NCBI RefSeq assembly: GCF_010389155.1
Contig: NC_057763.1
Location: forward strand, 8,122,649-8,186,648
Source: Erigeron canadensis
Taxonomy: Eukaryota; Streptophyta; Magnoliopsida; Asterales; Asteraceae
DNA: 64,000 bases
Direction: 5' to 3'
Shown: positions 12,199-24,400 of the stretch, one piece after another
How positions within the stretch are numbered: position 1 is the first letter of the stretch
How the letters are laid out: every line of letters begins with the position of its first letter
Notes under the pieces: generated by a model
What the model was told of the DNA's origin: nothing
Databases searched by the model: none
The model's input: the letters and a program-made list of their open reading frames with translations, nothing else
Program-made: the position numbers and the translations under genes

Positions 12199-12444
12199 TT
12201 AACCTAGCGGCCAGCCGGCCAATACCTTGATCCGTACTTTGGTAGTACGAACATTGTTACCCTTTTTTTCTTCCACATATCGACAAATAATTGCGAATAG
12301 GGATACGCGCATTGAAGCTATATTGGAAGAACAATCATAAGTGAGATCGACATGTATGCGACACAAATGCTCTCCTAGTCCCACTTCTAAACTCAACTTG
12401 TTATTATTTATCATATCCCTCAATGTAACCAAAAATAATTGCAC
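12199..12444 (-). CDS. unrecognised 81-residue open frame, possible gene fragment
   Basis: I do not recognise this frame. It encodes a mixed-composition peptide with LSLEVGLGEHLCRIHVDLTY in its first half and a basic C terminus (KVRIKVLAGWPLG). Its amino-acid use is less skewed than most open frames in this AT-rich window, which is the only reason to list it. It is flanked by a CACTA-like MITE on the left and has no clear promoter. It could be a remnant exon of a decayed gene or a chance frame. Confidence 0.25.
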   Translation of the reverse strand: MQLFLVTLRDMINNNKLSLEVGLGEHLCRIHVDLTYDCSSNIASMRVSLFAIICRYVEEKKGNNVRTTKVRIKVLAGWPLG

Positions 12445-12962
12445 ATTCCACTGGCTTCAATTATATTTATGTGTGTAGTTTTCTTCATGATTATAGCTTG
12501 GAAATATTATATGTCTTACGTCCGATCCAAACATATAATGCTAGTCCCCATCTTTGCCACTTTATAACATCATCTTTTTTATAACATCATCTTTGTTTCC
12601 TAATTAAAATGCTTGATCACCACTAACTCCGGATGTGGGAATTAATTTTTGCATTTGCAAATTGTCCATATATTAATGCTTATTTTTGTTGAATTGGTAC
12701 AAGTTGGTACGACAATGTTGATGTTCAATTCCCCTATTTTCTAATAAGTAATTTATTTGTACAATTGTTCAATTTTGGGTTGTCGATCAATCATGTATGA
12801 ATTGACCAACAACCAAAACTTATAATTCTGGTTTACTAATCTTAAAACGTGCCCGTAAAACAGGAAAAGCGGACCAATAAAACTGTTTAATTAGTAAAAC
12901 TTTTTTTTTTTTTAAGCTTTACGCCCTTAATTACTTGCACTCTATCAAGGTTAATTGGTTGT

Positions 12963-13378
12963 TATTAAAATAAGGTAAAGTGCAAAAAACTCTTTAATTG
13001 TGGTAGAGAATCACAAGTTTCATCCACGCCGTTATCTTTGTACCCAAGTCATCCATGTGTTAGAATTTTTGTCCTGCTCCCGGCCGGTTAAATCTCACAT
13101 ATGCATTCCTTGAAATATTAACAAGTTTATTTCACATGTATAAAAAATGGAGAAAGTTTGTGAGGTAAATAATAAGAGGAATTGAAAGAAGGTGAATAAA
13201 ATGACACAATTACTCCCCACGAGACTTGATCATGACATAGTTAACAGAGGGGTTATAACGGCAGGGACAAAAAGCTTATGGCAAGGATGTTTATGGTGTA
13301 AATTTTACGACATGGATGAAAAGTGTTATACTAGCTGGACCACAAGGACCGTTTGTTGCATTTTACCTTATAAAATAG
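12963..13378. mobile_element. TIR (foldback) element, about 416 bp
   Basis: The left end (ATTAAAATAAGGTAAAGTG) and the reverse complement of the right end (ATTTTATAAGGTAAAATG) match and stay alignable for roughly 120 bp, including ttgtggt, tcatccat and tttttgtcc words. Long imperfect inverted ends with little between them suggest a MULE-type or foldback non-autonomous element. I could not find a clean target duplication. Confidence 0.55.
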
Positions 13379-13899
13379 CAACCTAGCTAGTAGCTACTTT
13401 TTCATATATCTGTTTGTAACCATCCTATATTTGTTATGTTTCAATTAATTAACCCATGAACTTCTAAAGTTTGTCATATTTAACCAACGTATAACTTTAA
13501 GTACCGAATTGTCAACAATAAAATTTTGTGTTAGATATAACATGTCATAATTTTTTTTATATTATTTTTTGAATATTTAGAAATAAATAAAAAACTAATA
13601 TATGGTTATTTTTAAATCATTAATTGTCCCTTGACTATGAAGTATAATTAACCAACATATAGACATATAGTGGATAAGGCTCTTATGAAGACATTATTAA
13701 ACAGTGGGTATATTGGAAACTTTTCTAAAGTAATTGCTCTAAAGATATGGGTGCTCTTTGCAATTGCACACTTTTCTGTCTATATTTTTAGCTAGGTGTG
13801 TGAGTGTATTTAAGATTCCAATTACATGAACATACAGTGGATCATGTTTGCTAACAGTGTAGAACAACCCTACCTAGTTGCCGCATACATATATGTATA
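13379..13899. other. spacer without a recognisable feature
   Basis: No gene or clear repeat boundary was seen. Confidence 0.4.
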
Positions 13900-14139
13900 C
13901 GAGCATGGTACCCACGCAATGCGGTGGAGATGACATTAGTTGCGATGTGATGGCGTCGGCGTCAAGTGGTATTGGTAATTGATACAAAGATATTTGATTT
14001 TGAGGGATAGTGAATATCTTTTAAAAGATATTGAAATGGTTGTGTAAGTTAATTAATTAAGGGTAAAATGATAATTTTACATGTCTCAAAATTGTAAACT
14101 TTTCAACATAGAGGTATAATTTTTATATAGTAGTATAGA
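13900..14139 (-). mobile_element. non-autonomous Helitron, about 240 bp
   Basis: On the minus strand it begins TCTATACTACTATATAAAAA and ends with a hairpin-like ccaccgcattgcgtggg followed by taccatgCTCG and then T. The same ending (taccatgctcgt) occurs in the plus-strand element at 45709-45883. No ORF. Confidence 0.65.
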
Positions 14140-15090
14140 ATTATAGATATACAACGGTGTACAACAGCCATATCTAGATGATATACGTTTCGTAAAATGA
14201 AAAAAATTCAGAAGTCTTTTTGAGCATCGATCACCTAATTTATAATGCAGCTTAAGTTGTAGACTTGTAGTATGCATATTCTTTTATTGAAACTATAATA
14301 CACAATTATCAAATATCATCTAACTTTCTTATATGTTTAGCATCACGGTTTTACGATAAATAACTACATATGTGTGATGTTGAAAATGGGGCATTGCATA
14401 CAGTATATATGAAGGGTGATAATGTTGGTCAATTAGCACTCATAGTGATTGCACCCCACCAGTGCTGTTGTGTATACCACTCTGAAATTAATAAAGCATA
14501 TCATCATTAATTTCTAACATTGCTAAAGCGATGATTCGTTTGCTGCTTGCATCATAATTCACAATAAACAAAAATAAATAATCTTATAAGAAAAATTTAA
14601 TCAACTATCTTCATGAATCATGATGAATTAATTTTTCTTATGATACATTTTAAACTTGTATATGTACACTTTACTTATGTAAAAGATTAAAAATTAATGA
14701 TTAATTAAAACTCAAATTTTGAAAAAAATTTATTCAAAGAGTGTTGTACATCTCTATAGATAACCAATCCGAGAAAGCAACAAATAACTTTAGTACGAAA
14801 TTGATTGATTTCATCAGCATCCATTAACTTTTTATGATTCTCCAAACCACCACTTTAATGTGACACCCAAAGAAAAAAGAGATGTTTTATGATAGAAATA
14901 AATAATGGCAAGAAAGCTTATTAGATTAGCATTATTCACAAGTACACAAACTCATGAAGATGATAATATATTTGATTGCTTTACCATCGTTCCAAAAATA
15001 TGTATATCACTAATTTAACGGCTCCAATTTGTGTATACAATATTTTGGTTTGTTGAAATATCAAACCAACAATATCTACCTATTATATGA
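14140..15090. other. AT-rich stretch without a recognisable gene
   Basis: No coding sequence, RNA gene or complete element was found. Confidence 0.4.
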
Positions 15091-15795
15091 TGAGCTATTT
15101 TTTTTTTTTTTTTTGGAACTACTAAATTGCATTAAACTTGTTTTTCGGCAAGACGCCGAAGAACAAAATAATTATAGTTACATCAAAGTAATAGGACACT
15201 TTTGCCATAACGGCGACGAATACATTGAGTTACGATCTCTACTAGCTAGCTAGTTACCCACAAAAAAGAAACTGAAACAATGGACTTTAAAATGTCCCTA
15301 TCTTTAAACACTCTAGCATTTCGGTTTTTCCAAAGAGACCATCACCAGACGAAACAAATAGCTTGTATATCCCGTTTAGTCCTTGCGGGAATCAAATGCT
15401 GACGACACCATTCCTCCAACTCCTTCGGATTTAAGTTAGGAATTTCTATTTGCAACCAGTTAGATAAAAGAAGTCTGGTCTCTCTAGTGACTGTACGTAC
15501 AATCACAAAATCTTCAAACCCATCTTCACAAACTGGGCACCATAACGACTCCACCACAATTCCTTTTGCCAAGAGATTTATTCGGGTAGGTACGTAGGCG
15601 GTTTCTTAGCAAACGCCATACGAAAACACTGACCTTTTTTGGGATCACTTTGTTCCATACAGTAGGGGGGTTGTCAACAGGAAGCAAGCATTTATCAATA
15701 GTTTTGCAAATACAACATACCGAGAAAGTGAAATTCCCATTCAGATTCCAGCTCCAATCATCACTTTGGTCGTTTGTTTGTACTGAGCTCAACAT
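15091..15795 (-). pseudogene. 3' end of a LINE retrotransposon with zf-RVT domain, frameshifted
   Basis: On the minus strand the fragment encodes the C-terminal zinc-binding region that follows the reverse transcriptase in plant LINEs. The 15795-15526 frame contains WNKVIPKKVSVFVWRLLRNR, and the 15572-15342 frame contains ESLWCPVCEDGFED with its CPVC pair. The two frames overlap, showing an indel near 15560-15580. The element's 3' end is marked by a long T run on the plus strand at about 15095-15116, which is the poly(A) tail. The 5' portion, including endonuclease and polymerase, is absent, as expected for a 5'-truncated insertion. No convincing target duplication was found. Confidence 0.75.
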
Positions 15796-16994
15796 CTGAT
15801 TAATACCCGCTAGTTGTCAACATGAACTACTTTTTTTAATTACCTAGTTGTCTAAGGAACTTTTAAAATTGTTCACATATGTATAATATATTGTATGTTA
15901 TCAAACTTTCAATTGATGCATCTTTTACATCTTTCACTTGTCTACTTATTTCAAAGTTACCGATATTAAAAGTTCATTGTCCATTGGAACACCCGGAGTA
16001 ATATTAATATATTTATTTGTGCAATAAGAAAACTTTTGTAGCTATATATCATTTTTATGCACCTTATTGGTTAAGGTAAGAGAGTATGTCAATGTGGGGT
16101 TGTGAAATTTGTAGAGGCTTTATAAAGCCCTTTAAAACCCGGTTCTCAATAGAATACAATATGAATATAGTAGAATTTGCTGTTAAAAAAGAAGAGTTTA
16201 AGGTAAGACTGTGATCGAGAGTGTGATTTTTAAGCCTTTTCTATAATATGGTTTTATGCTAGCTACTAATAAAACTTATGTATCTATAAGCGAAAACGCT
16301 TGTTATGATTATTTGAATTTCTCCTCTCAAAGTACTAGAAAAATATCCTTTTCTTATTCGGTTCAGTTTGGGTTCCATGATTTTTGCTCATGTCTACATA
16401 CAAACAATTATATATTAAATCAAATTTGAATTAAATCAAAAGCCATATGTGAAGTATCAATCAAAATCAATCTATCTATTTAACCACTCTATATAGGTGA
16501 AAAAAAATTAAAATATGCGGAAAATTGAAAATTGCTTTCATTCTCAAAAAAGATGAGATGGTGCGTTCAATGATTGTCTACAAAATTCCATACACTAACT
16601 GCTATGCATTTGCAATCACCAGCGCTCAATCATGAGCATTGCTATATTGACTTCAAGAATTCCTGAATGACAATCCCTTCTCCAGATTAACCGCCATCAT
16701 TAGTTTGAATCAGTCATTGCGTTTATAGATTAAGAATTCGATCATCACCTTGAATGCCAAAAGTTTTTCTAGAAGCGGTGGTCTATTTACCTTTGAGTAT
16801 AGGTAAAACTGTTTACATCCCACCTCTCACATAAAAGATTTTGTATTAGGCCCGATAGTTATTTATATATAGAGTTGCTGAATGTTCTTGTACACTTTCT
16901 TTTGATCTTGTATAGATCTTCAATTCATCCCATCTAAATCCATGTTACGTAACCATCTACTAATTAATCAACTCCTTGTGTATGAAAGATAATT
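15796..16994. other. intergenic stretch downstream of the first GDU gene
   Basis: No coding sequence was found. It presumably includes the 3' untranslated region and terminator of the GDU gene at 16995-17468. Confidence 0.4.
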
Positions 16995-17468
16995 TTAAGG
17001 TAGTTGATGAGGGGTGTCATGATTTTCATCAATCGGGACTTGTATTTGATCACGACTTCTTTGTTTTTCCTCATCTGACACCGACGATGTCTCTGTAGAC
17101 ATCGTCGAGTCACTCTGACAACTACAACTACCAAAAGACGACGTTCTACTCGAAATTGGTGTTGCCAAAAAAGTTGGGTTCACTTGTCCCGCCATAATTA
17201 CCAAATATTTCTCTTCAAAAACATGAGACTCTTTGTGACTAACCGGTTTAGTGTCGCCGTCTCCTTCTCCTTGGCCAGCCTCGAGGTCTCTTTCTACGTC
17301 ACCCGAGAGCTTCCAATAAGAGCACGCAAGGATTAAAAGAGCGAAAGCAATGAGGCCCAACATGGCAGCCAGGCCTCCAAATAGGTATGGAACCGGCGAA
17401 TGCCACGGTGATCGTTGAATCGTGACCGGCGATGATGGTGCCATTAAGGAAGTTGATTGAGTAGTCAT
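16995..17468 (-). CDS. GDU: GLUTAMINE DUMPER family protein, subtype A (copy 1)
   Basis: Intronless 157-residue protein. In Arabidopsis, GDU proteins are plasma-membrane single-pass proteins that stimulate amino-acid export and act with the ubiquitin ligase LOG2. Visible here: PWHSP at residues 21-25, one membrane segment at about 26-52 (VPYLFGGLAAMLGLIAFALL), an acidic DLEAG stretch near 61-65, and FEEKYLVIMAG with the family VIMAG motif at 90-94, followed by PTFLATP. The tail is Ser/Cys-rich then charged. Start chosen at the ATG 17466-17468, which matches its paralogues and lies about 100 bp below a TATA box. The frame is intact. The nearest relatives in the window are the copies at 35 and 44 kb. 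Confidence 0.93.
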   Translation of the reverse strand: MTTQSTSLMAPSSPVTIQRSPWHSPVPYLFGGLAAMLGLIAFALLILACSYWKLSGDVERDLEAGQGEGDGDTKPVSHKESHVFEEKYLVIMAGQVNPTFLATPISSRTSSFGSCSCQSDSTMSTETSSVSDEEKQRSRDQIQVPIDENHDTPHQLP

Positions 17469-17566
17469 GAATAATTAATAGTGATTTTTCACTTGGTTAA
17501 TTAGTAGTTGGAAAGAAATTGATTTGAGAGTGGATGAGTGGATTAGGAAGTGGTTCTCTGTGATGC

Positions 17567-17574
17567 TATTTATA
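17567..17574 (-). promoter_or_regulatory. TATA box of GDU copy 1
   Basis: The minus strand reads GTGTATAAATAGC, a strong plant TATA box about 100 bp upstream of the ATG. Similar boxes stand at comparable distance in front of the other four GDU genes. Confidence 0.7.
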
Positions 17575-17579
17575 CACGA

Positions 17580-18380
17580 AAATGGAGTATATTTTTAATG
17601 AATAATATATCGTCCTATCTAATAGTTTTATATTTTTTTAAGTACACAAAGATTATTTCCTGTTATTTATTTGGGGTTACCCACACTGACAAAATGCACT
17701 ATATATGTCCACGAATGAAAAAAAAAAACTAGGTAGTCAAATCCTATCAAAATTACTGCTAGTAACCGAAAAAACATTTGTCAAAAATCTGTTAGGCTAA
17801 AACCCCTTTTGAATTAGATTTGAAATTGAGACCTATGATTTCAAACTAACCCATTCATTTCTTCATGTCAATCGAGCTGAAACTCATTGGTTTTGATGTT
17901 TTCCATTTAAAAAGTCATTTTGGATAAAGCGGAATATTTGTCGACCCTTAAAAAAAAATTAGTGCGTTGCACTTATAAATATCTTTTTAAACTGCTTTTT
18001 TTAAGCACGATATGATATTATTTGCGTGTTTGATTAAAAATATATTACGATTCTACTATAGTGTTATGAGTAGTACTTTATTTATCGATGGAATTTGATC
18101 CCTAGATCACTTTTTAAGGGTGTTGTACACTTGTTAATACAACCTCTGAACTTGGTCTTGAAATGGCAATATAGAAGATGAATGACAAATTTAAAATCAG
18201 CAAAATGTAAATTTTTATATGAATCCATTTAATTATTTAGGTTCTTTCTTTCCGGGCCCTTCTTGTTTCCTTTTCGTTCTTTACTATTGACGTTGCCTTT
18301 ATATTCTTTAACCTCGAATTGAAGCAATATATACATCTTCACTATTTGCATTCAAATTGATTTCTTTAGTTATGAGAAAT
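17580..18380. other. intergenic stretch, upstream region of GDU copy 1
   Basis: No gene recognised. It may hold upstream regulatory sequence for the GDU gene, but no specific site could be supported. Confidence 0.35.
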
Positions 18381-18385
18381 GATCA

Positions 18386-18490
18386 TACACAACACAATTT
18401 TACCATACACAATAATATATGCATTAAAAAATTGTACAGTACAACTGTCTGATGCATGTATTGTTGTGTATGACAAAATTGTGTTGTGTA
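18386..18490. mobile_element. short palindromic MITE
   Basis: TACACAACACAATTTT on the left is mirrored by AAAATTGTGTTGTGTA on the right, with further pairing (ccatacacaataatatatgc with gcatgtattgttgtgtatg) inside. GATCA occurs on both sides (18381-18385 and 18493-18497) and may be the target duplication. Confidence 0.55.
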
Positions 18491-18499
18491 GAGATCACC

Positions 18500-20064
18500 T
18501 CCCGCTCAATAAAAAGATTTGTTCCATAGAAACGTAGAATAATAATAAAACCCGCAAGGAATATGTACATAAGGATGTAACGAACTTATAACCTTTCTAA
18601 ACTTTTGTTATATGTATCCGATTACATCTTCATTAGTTAACAGGTTTTACACAGAATTCACATCCATATAATTGTCATGTTATTCTGTCACATGATCGTA
18701 ACTGACACCATGTCATCGGTTTAAATGATATAAGAGGCTAAATACATATAATAGTAAAAAACATTGAGGGTTAATTTAATAGAGATAATAAAGTGTTAGA
18801 GAGTTTGATACATATAAGACACAAATCTGTTATACTAAAGATTGATGAATGTAACATATATTTTTAAAGGTGAATTTAGCTTGAAACTTCGTGTCGCGAT
18901 TCGATAGTGAGAAGTTTAACATACGTTTTTCTTAACCGGGTTCACGTTAGAAAGTTCTCTCGAAGTGATATTGCCTATTTCAAATACACAATAGAGAAAA
19001 CCCAACGATTAATATAGGGGTAAATTTTATCCATCATACTTGAACCTGGAATAATCAAACAAAACCCTCATAGAAGAATTACTATAAGTTAAGAGGGGAA
19101 ATCTAAACTATTACATCGACTCATCATTTAATACAAGAGATCATCAATTGTTACTATTGAGAGAGAATAAATGGAATTATCAAATTAATCGCATATCGCA
19201 TTATCATTACTCTATCGTATTTTCACTGACTTTGTCCTTCCATCAAACTAATCTTCATAATTTTAATATTATTATTATCATTTTCTTTGTCACTATGGAC
19301 TTACCAACGATTAAGTAAAGAAAGTTTTTACTGTCATTGCTAAAAAATAGAATCAAGGTTTACAATTACATCTTCTAGCGACCACTTAGTTGTTTTCCAA
19401 CTAAAAATACCTCTTTCCTATGATGCAAGAGAATCAAAATAGCAGCTTCAATGATCACATCAAATGTTGTTTCATGCTTAGTAGACTCCAATCCAGTAGA
19501 ATAAGGATATGTTGCGTATGTGAAGGTTTATCCGTGGACATGAATTTCCACTAATGAAAAGATTGTCTTCCATAAATGTATGTATATGTATACCGCGACA
19601 TTTGGCAAAGATATGAAATTCTGTTTTCTAAAATTGCCATCACAAATCGGCACCTTATAGTTCATTGTATATGCGTATCGCGCCTGTTGTCTCCCACGTT
19701 TTTTCGTAAGACATTGATAGACGATTCTTGAGGATAAAATAGGTATCTTAACAAGAAAAAAGTTTGTTAACTTGAAATAAGAATTCGGAAATAAGCACAT
19801 GACACATGCTTAATTATTTCCAAAAAATTAACACATTCAAATTTACAATCCAAAAACGTCACATAATTATTTATAACTTCTTTTTTTTTTTTTAATCTAT
19901 AATGCCTTATGATCTCCTAGCCTCATTCTATGTTTACCAATAATCGGTGATCATCGAATAAGTTTTGCTCATGAGCAAAACTTAATCTGATCATTCAGCA
20001 TTCAAGATATATGGTTGATCTCATGGCCCTTGATTTGTTATGTATCTTATCTCCTTGTAAGGAA
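18500..20064. other. intergenic stretch without a recognisable gene
   Basis: AT-rich, with no convincing coding sequence. A minus-strand open frame at 19528-19800 has no recognisable domain and is treated as chance. Confidence 0.4.
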
Positions 20065-20463
20065 TCAGCCAACGCTACCCTCCTTGTCTTTTTCCTCCAC
20101 CATTTCCAACGGTTTCTGGTTTACAAACGCTGACTCTGTCAAAACGGGTGTAGCCAAATACGTTGGAGTCGCCTCTCCCGCCATTATGACTAAATACTTT
20201 TCTTCAAAAACATTTTTATTAGCATCCATTACATATTTGTCGGGTTTCGAATCTCCAGCCTCAAGGTCTAAACCTTCGTTGGTTGCATTCTCAATAATGT
20301 CATCAGCAAGATTGAAAGAAGAGCAAGCAAGAAACAAAAGAGCAAAAGCAATGAGACCCAATGTGGCAGCAAGGCCTCCCATTAAGTATGGAACCGGTGA
20401 ATGCCATATAGACGGTTGGAAAGCCGCCTCCGGTGATGGAGTGGTTGAAGCAGTTGCTTTCAT
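20065..20463 (-). CDS. GDU: GLUTAMINE DUMPER family protein, subtype B (copy 2)
   Basis: Intronless 132-residue GDU protein. IWHSP occurs at residues 19-23 (the usual Pro before Trp is replaced by Ile), followed by one membrane segment at about 23-50 (VPYLMGGLAATLGLIAFALL). Then come the FNLADDI stretch that defines the B subtype, DLEAG near 66-70, and FEEKYLVIMAG with VIMAG at 92-96, then PTYLATP. The C-terminal tail is shorter than in subtype A and lacks the Cys-rich SCSC patch. Expected role, as for other GDUs: plasma-membrane stimulation of amino-acid efflux. Start at ATG 20461-20463, about 90 bp below a TATA box. Its closest relative here is the gene at 39554-39955, with which it also shares upstream sequence. 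Confidence 0.92.
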   Translation of the reverse strand: MKATASTTPSPEAAFQPSIWHSPVPYLMGGLAATLGLIAFALLFLACSSFNLADDIIENATNEGLDLEAGDSKPDKYVMDANKNVFEEKYLVIMAGEATPTYLATPVLTESAFVNQKPLEMVEEKDKEGSVG

Positions 20464-20549
20464 GGTAGTTAATTAATAAGATTAAATTTTAAGTGAAGGT
20501 TTGGTGAAAAATATGAGTGGATTTTAGAATTGGTTCCATATATCATGGA

Positions 20550-20556
20550 ATTTATA
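20550..20556 (-). promoter_or_regulatory. TATA box of GDU copy 2
   Basis: The minus strand reads GTCTATAAATTCC about 90 bp upstream of the start codon. The same GTCTATA context occurs in front of copy 4. Confidence 0.65.
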
Positions 20557-20559
20557 GAC

Positions 20560-21018
20560 GATAAGTTGCATACAAAATGCCTTTCCAAATATTTGTAATG
20601 TATTGCGGAATATAACTATATTTAAATTAAGATATGAATTTTGGAATTTCATTCTGTTTAAAAATCTAATCCATATGGTTAATGGAATATATAGTCGGAT
20701 TCCTACATGTGAAAAGAAGTGTTTAGTGCGCTACCCTATTCAAATTTCAATAACCATTTTAGCACGCAATAACAAAGAAAAGTTATAGAAGTTGCATATT
20801 TGTTTGAAAGATAATGTTTTAAATGCTCATTTTGGTAATTTGCCTAATATTTGAAACAATAGATATATTATGTTGGCATTAGGAATGACAATTAAATATT
20901 TAAACCAATAGATATATTACGAAGTCTTTAATCATTTGATCATGATCATGATTATCATTAGATAAACTCATACATGTAGATTTACAAACACATGTTTATA
21001 AATTTATATATAAGACTA
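20560..21018. promoter_or_regulatory. upstream region of GDU copy 2, partly shared with copy 4
   Basis: About 20660-20765 resembles about 40140-40250: both contain tggttaatggaatat, tagtcggatt, tagtgcgct and aataaccatttta words in the same order and orientation relative to a B-type GDU gene. This shows that the upstream DNA was duplicated with the gene. Whether it is a conserved regulatory module is not established. Confidence 0.5.
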
Positions 21019-21023
21019 ATGAT

Positions 21024-21278
21024 TGTAAAATAGAAATTTGAGCTTGATTTGTGCAAAAATGGAGTTAGTGTGTGAAAAGGTGTTTGTGTGTGTATGGAGG
21101 TTGAAGATGGAGACAGGGAGAGAATAATTAGAGTGAAATAGAATGATTAGGATAAATGTGGGAAAAGGCTTACAATTTTGGGTATGGAGAGGAGTATTTA
21201 TACACTTGACTAACTTTCACTAATACTTTTTCCATTATTAAAATAATTACATTTTAACACCATTTTAGATTTCTAACA
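21024..21278 (-). repeat. 3' LTR of the pol-less retrotransposon
   Basis: 255 bp, TG...CA boundaries, near-identical to 32034-32288. On the minus strand it has a TATA-like TATAAATAC near 21197-21205. Confidence 0.93.
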
Positions 21279-21292
21279 TTCTTCCCCTTGGT
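21279..21292 (-). other. polypurine tract
   Basis: The minus strand reads CCAAGGGGAAGAA directly before the 3' LTR, the expected plus-strand priming site for reverse transcription. Confidence 0.75.
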
Positions 21293-21417
21293 GTTGAAAT
21301 GTAATACATGCATGACATCATCTTTAAATACGAATTTGTTGATGAAGGTCTTCGAAGCTTTCTCATTGTCTTCAAGATCTTCCATCAAACTTGACTTTAC
21401 GTCTTTAATCTTCACAC

Positions 21418-24400
21418 TTACCTTAAAGATGTATCTTTAAGTCTTGAACTTCTCAGAGTATAAGCATAGCGGAACTTCTCAGAGTATAAGCATAGCGGAA
21501 ACTTGATCTTTTGCCAGTTATCACCTTCAGGACGTTCATCCGGTAATCTGATATTGTCTTGGAAATTTACAGGAGGAAGGTTATGAGGACCAAGTTCATG
21601 GCTAGGATTCCAGAGAACCCATGAACCTGTCTCGGTGTGAACAATTCCTTCCTTTGGCTTGGGAGATCTTGCAATGATGAGATCTCTAATCCTTTGACGC
21701 ATTTCAAGAGTTTCTCTGATACGTCTTATATGATCTGCTCTCTGAGACTTGATGTTTTCATCTTCTTCATTGTCATAATCTTCATCAATTGCACACAGAA
21801 TGGACAGGCAATAGTTCAAAGTACCATCTGAATATTTGGGAAAATCAGAGGCACGAATGAAGATCTTTCTCTTGAGTCAATTAATGAAGACAAATCCATC
21901 CAAGTCTTCAATTGGATCTCCAATCTGATAGGAATCTAGCTCATAACCTCCAGCTCTTTGATTTGGTCTTGTGAGGTTAATGCTGCTAGTTCTTCTCTCC
22001 AAACCAATTTGAAAGTCATTGAACTCATAGAATCTGATCAATGCTTGAATATGACTTTTTAATGCTTCATAAGTTTGGAGTTGATCGGGAGTCTTGATAA
22101 TCAGATAAGCATATTGATTGTAGAGGAAAAGGATATCGGAGATAATCAAATACTGAAAAGATTCTTCTTGCACCATGTAAACATTGCCATCAGCACGTCG
22201 AACCTTGAATCGAACAAGTCTCATGTTAGGTGCTCTTTGAGGAACAAATAATTCTAGAACTTTGGTGATTGGAATTTTAAACTGCCGATGCCACCATTCA
22301 GATCTCACAGAACTTTCTATATTCATCAACTCCATGTAAGCATTTCTTTGACCTTTATGTCTGAATAAAAAGAATGCTCTCAATCGGTTCAAAGTCATGT
22401 TGAGTCTTTCATTAGATGAGCAGTAGATTTGGAAAGCTCTTTCTTCAAGGTATCTTGCTCTACAATCTCTTCAGGTCTCGTGCTCAAATCCAAGATTTGT
22501 TCATAATTCTCAGAAAAATAACCCTTGTTGATCCGCCAAATTTTATCTCTTGGGATCCTTGGATGTCTAACTCCTTGTCCAAGTTCAATAGGAGTCTCAA
22601 GATTCTATGGGTTTTTGAGATGATACACAATTTCTTCAAATATATCTTTTCCATATTCTTCTTGAGATGTATGTTGAGACTTAGGAATGGCTTCACTTGC
22701 CGGAGCATCATCAGGATTATCAGAATCACTTGACTCATCATCAGTAGCATCTCCGGGTAAGAATGGATCAGGATCACTTGACTTGTAAGAACTTGATGTT
22801 GTGGAATAGTAGTGTGAAATATGTCTAACAAGCGGAAGTAAGTCATCCGAATCTGATTCAAGAACATGAGATGATGAAGCTTGAGTTTGATGTTGGTTGG
22901 TTTGATCTTGAATTACTTCTTGAACAGTTTCTTCTTGACCACTTTGATCTTGTGTCTCATGACCCTCTCTAATATCTCGAATTTTCTCCCCCTCGGGTTG
23001 ATCATCAGGATCTTGATCATCGCGACTCCTTGAGATATTAGCCAGTCGACATTGTTTGTCAAGTTCTTGGATTCTTTTCTGAAGAGCTTCTTTTTCAGCT
23101 TGATTTTCTTGTTGAGTAGCTGAAAATGATATATAAGCAAGTAGAGATTGAAAGATGGATCGTTTGAGAGACGTGAGATGTGGTTCTTCAGATCTCAACT
23201 GATGCATGAGTGCAACAATGAGAGTATCGGTTGACAAACCATTGGTGGCAATTCTATTTGGTGAACAATCACTTAAGTATTCATCAGAAGAAGAACTGGA
23301 AGAATGATGCGGTGAATTTGGATCGGGGAATGATTGAGATGTTGGTGGTATTGTTGTTGTTGTTGTTGTTGTTGGAATAATAACAGGTGATGGAGTTACT
23401 GTTGTTGTTGCAGTTGAGACAACTAGGGGTGTTGGAGTTACTCGGGATGGAGTTGGAGTAACAACAGATGAACCAATACGTAAGGCACCTCCAGTGCGTA
23501 ATCTCGGTGATGGTGAACTTGTTTGTGAGGGAGAAGTTTTCCGGTGATAATGTTTCTTGAAACAAGTAGCTCACTCCTTTGTCCTTCGACAACACCTTCA
23601 ACAAACTAAGTAAGTAATCGTTGAGCTTCAGTCGGTAATGGAATATCAGAAACTGACACATCAGTAGTTTCAAGTGATTCTACTGAGTGACCCGAAGACA
23701 TCATGACTGTCTCAGGATTTCCTGTTTGTTCAAGAGAATCAACAATAGTTGATGATTTGGCTTCACAACCAGAATCTTTTGGGAAATCAACGGAAATAAC
23801 ACCGGTGTCACTTAGATCAACCGTTATGCCTAAGGCACGAAGAGCTGATGCAACAGATTGAGCTCGAAGGAACTCAAATTGTCGCACAGCCAATCTAGCC
23901 ACTAAGGCGCCTTCGTTCAAAGCTGGCGTGATGTTAGCAATGGAAGGACTTCCAAAAAATCCTCGAGAGGGCACAAGAGCCAATCTCTCTATGTTTGTTC
24001 CGGCAGCATCACGTAGATGTGCAAATGGTATCACAATCGGTATCACAAGTGGTGACCTAAGGGTACTAGACTAACGTGCAGAAATGAAGTTCAAGAGAGA
24101 GGCAAGTGTCTCTTGTGATTCAACATTCACAGTCTCTGAAGGAGAATGGAATGGAGTACGTGGTTTTTGCCCGAGAAAAAATGAGATGTCAGTCTGTAGA
24201 GAGACTTCAGAATGGCTAGTGGGGGTTTGTGCACGCGAGAGTTGGGAGCTCTCGTCTTCTACCCTACGGCGAACCTGGCGTTTATATTTGGTTGAAACTA
24301 ATTGGAGGCCAACGTTTTCTTTTTGCCTTTCACCTAGCCCTAACCTCTCAACCTCTCGGGTATTTTCAACTCCTCCCTCATTCCCTCCTTGTCCCTCCAG

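Noticed and set aside
15090..15800. Target duplication of the LINE fragment (tgagct on both sides)
   Set aside because: The shared word is short and not aligned with the element edges.
19528..19800. 90-residue minus-strand open frame
   Set aside because: Composition typical of chance frames in AT-rich DNA; no motif or promoter.
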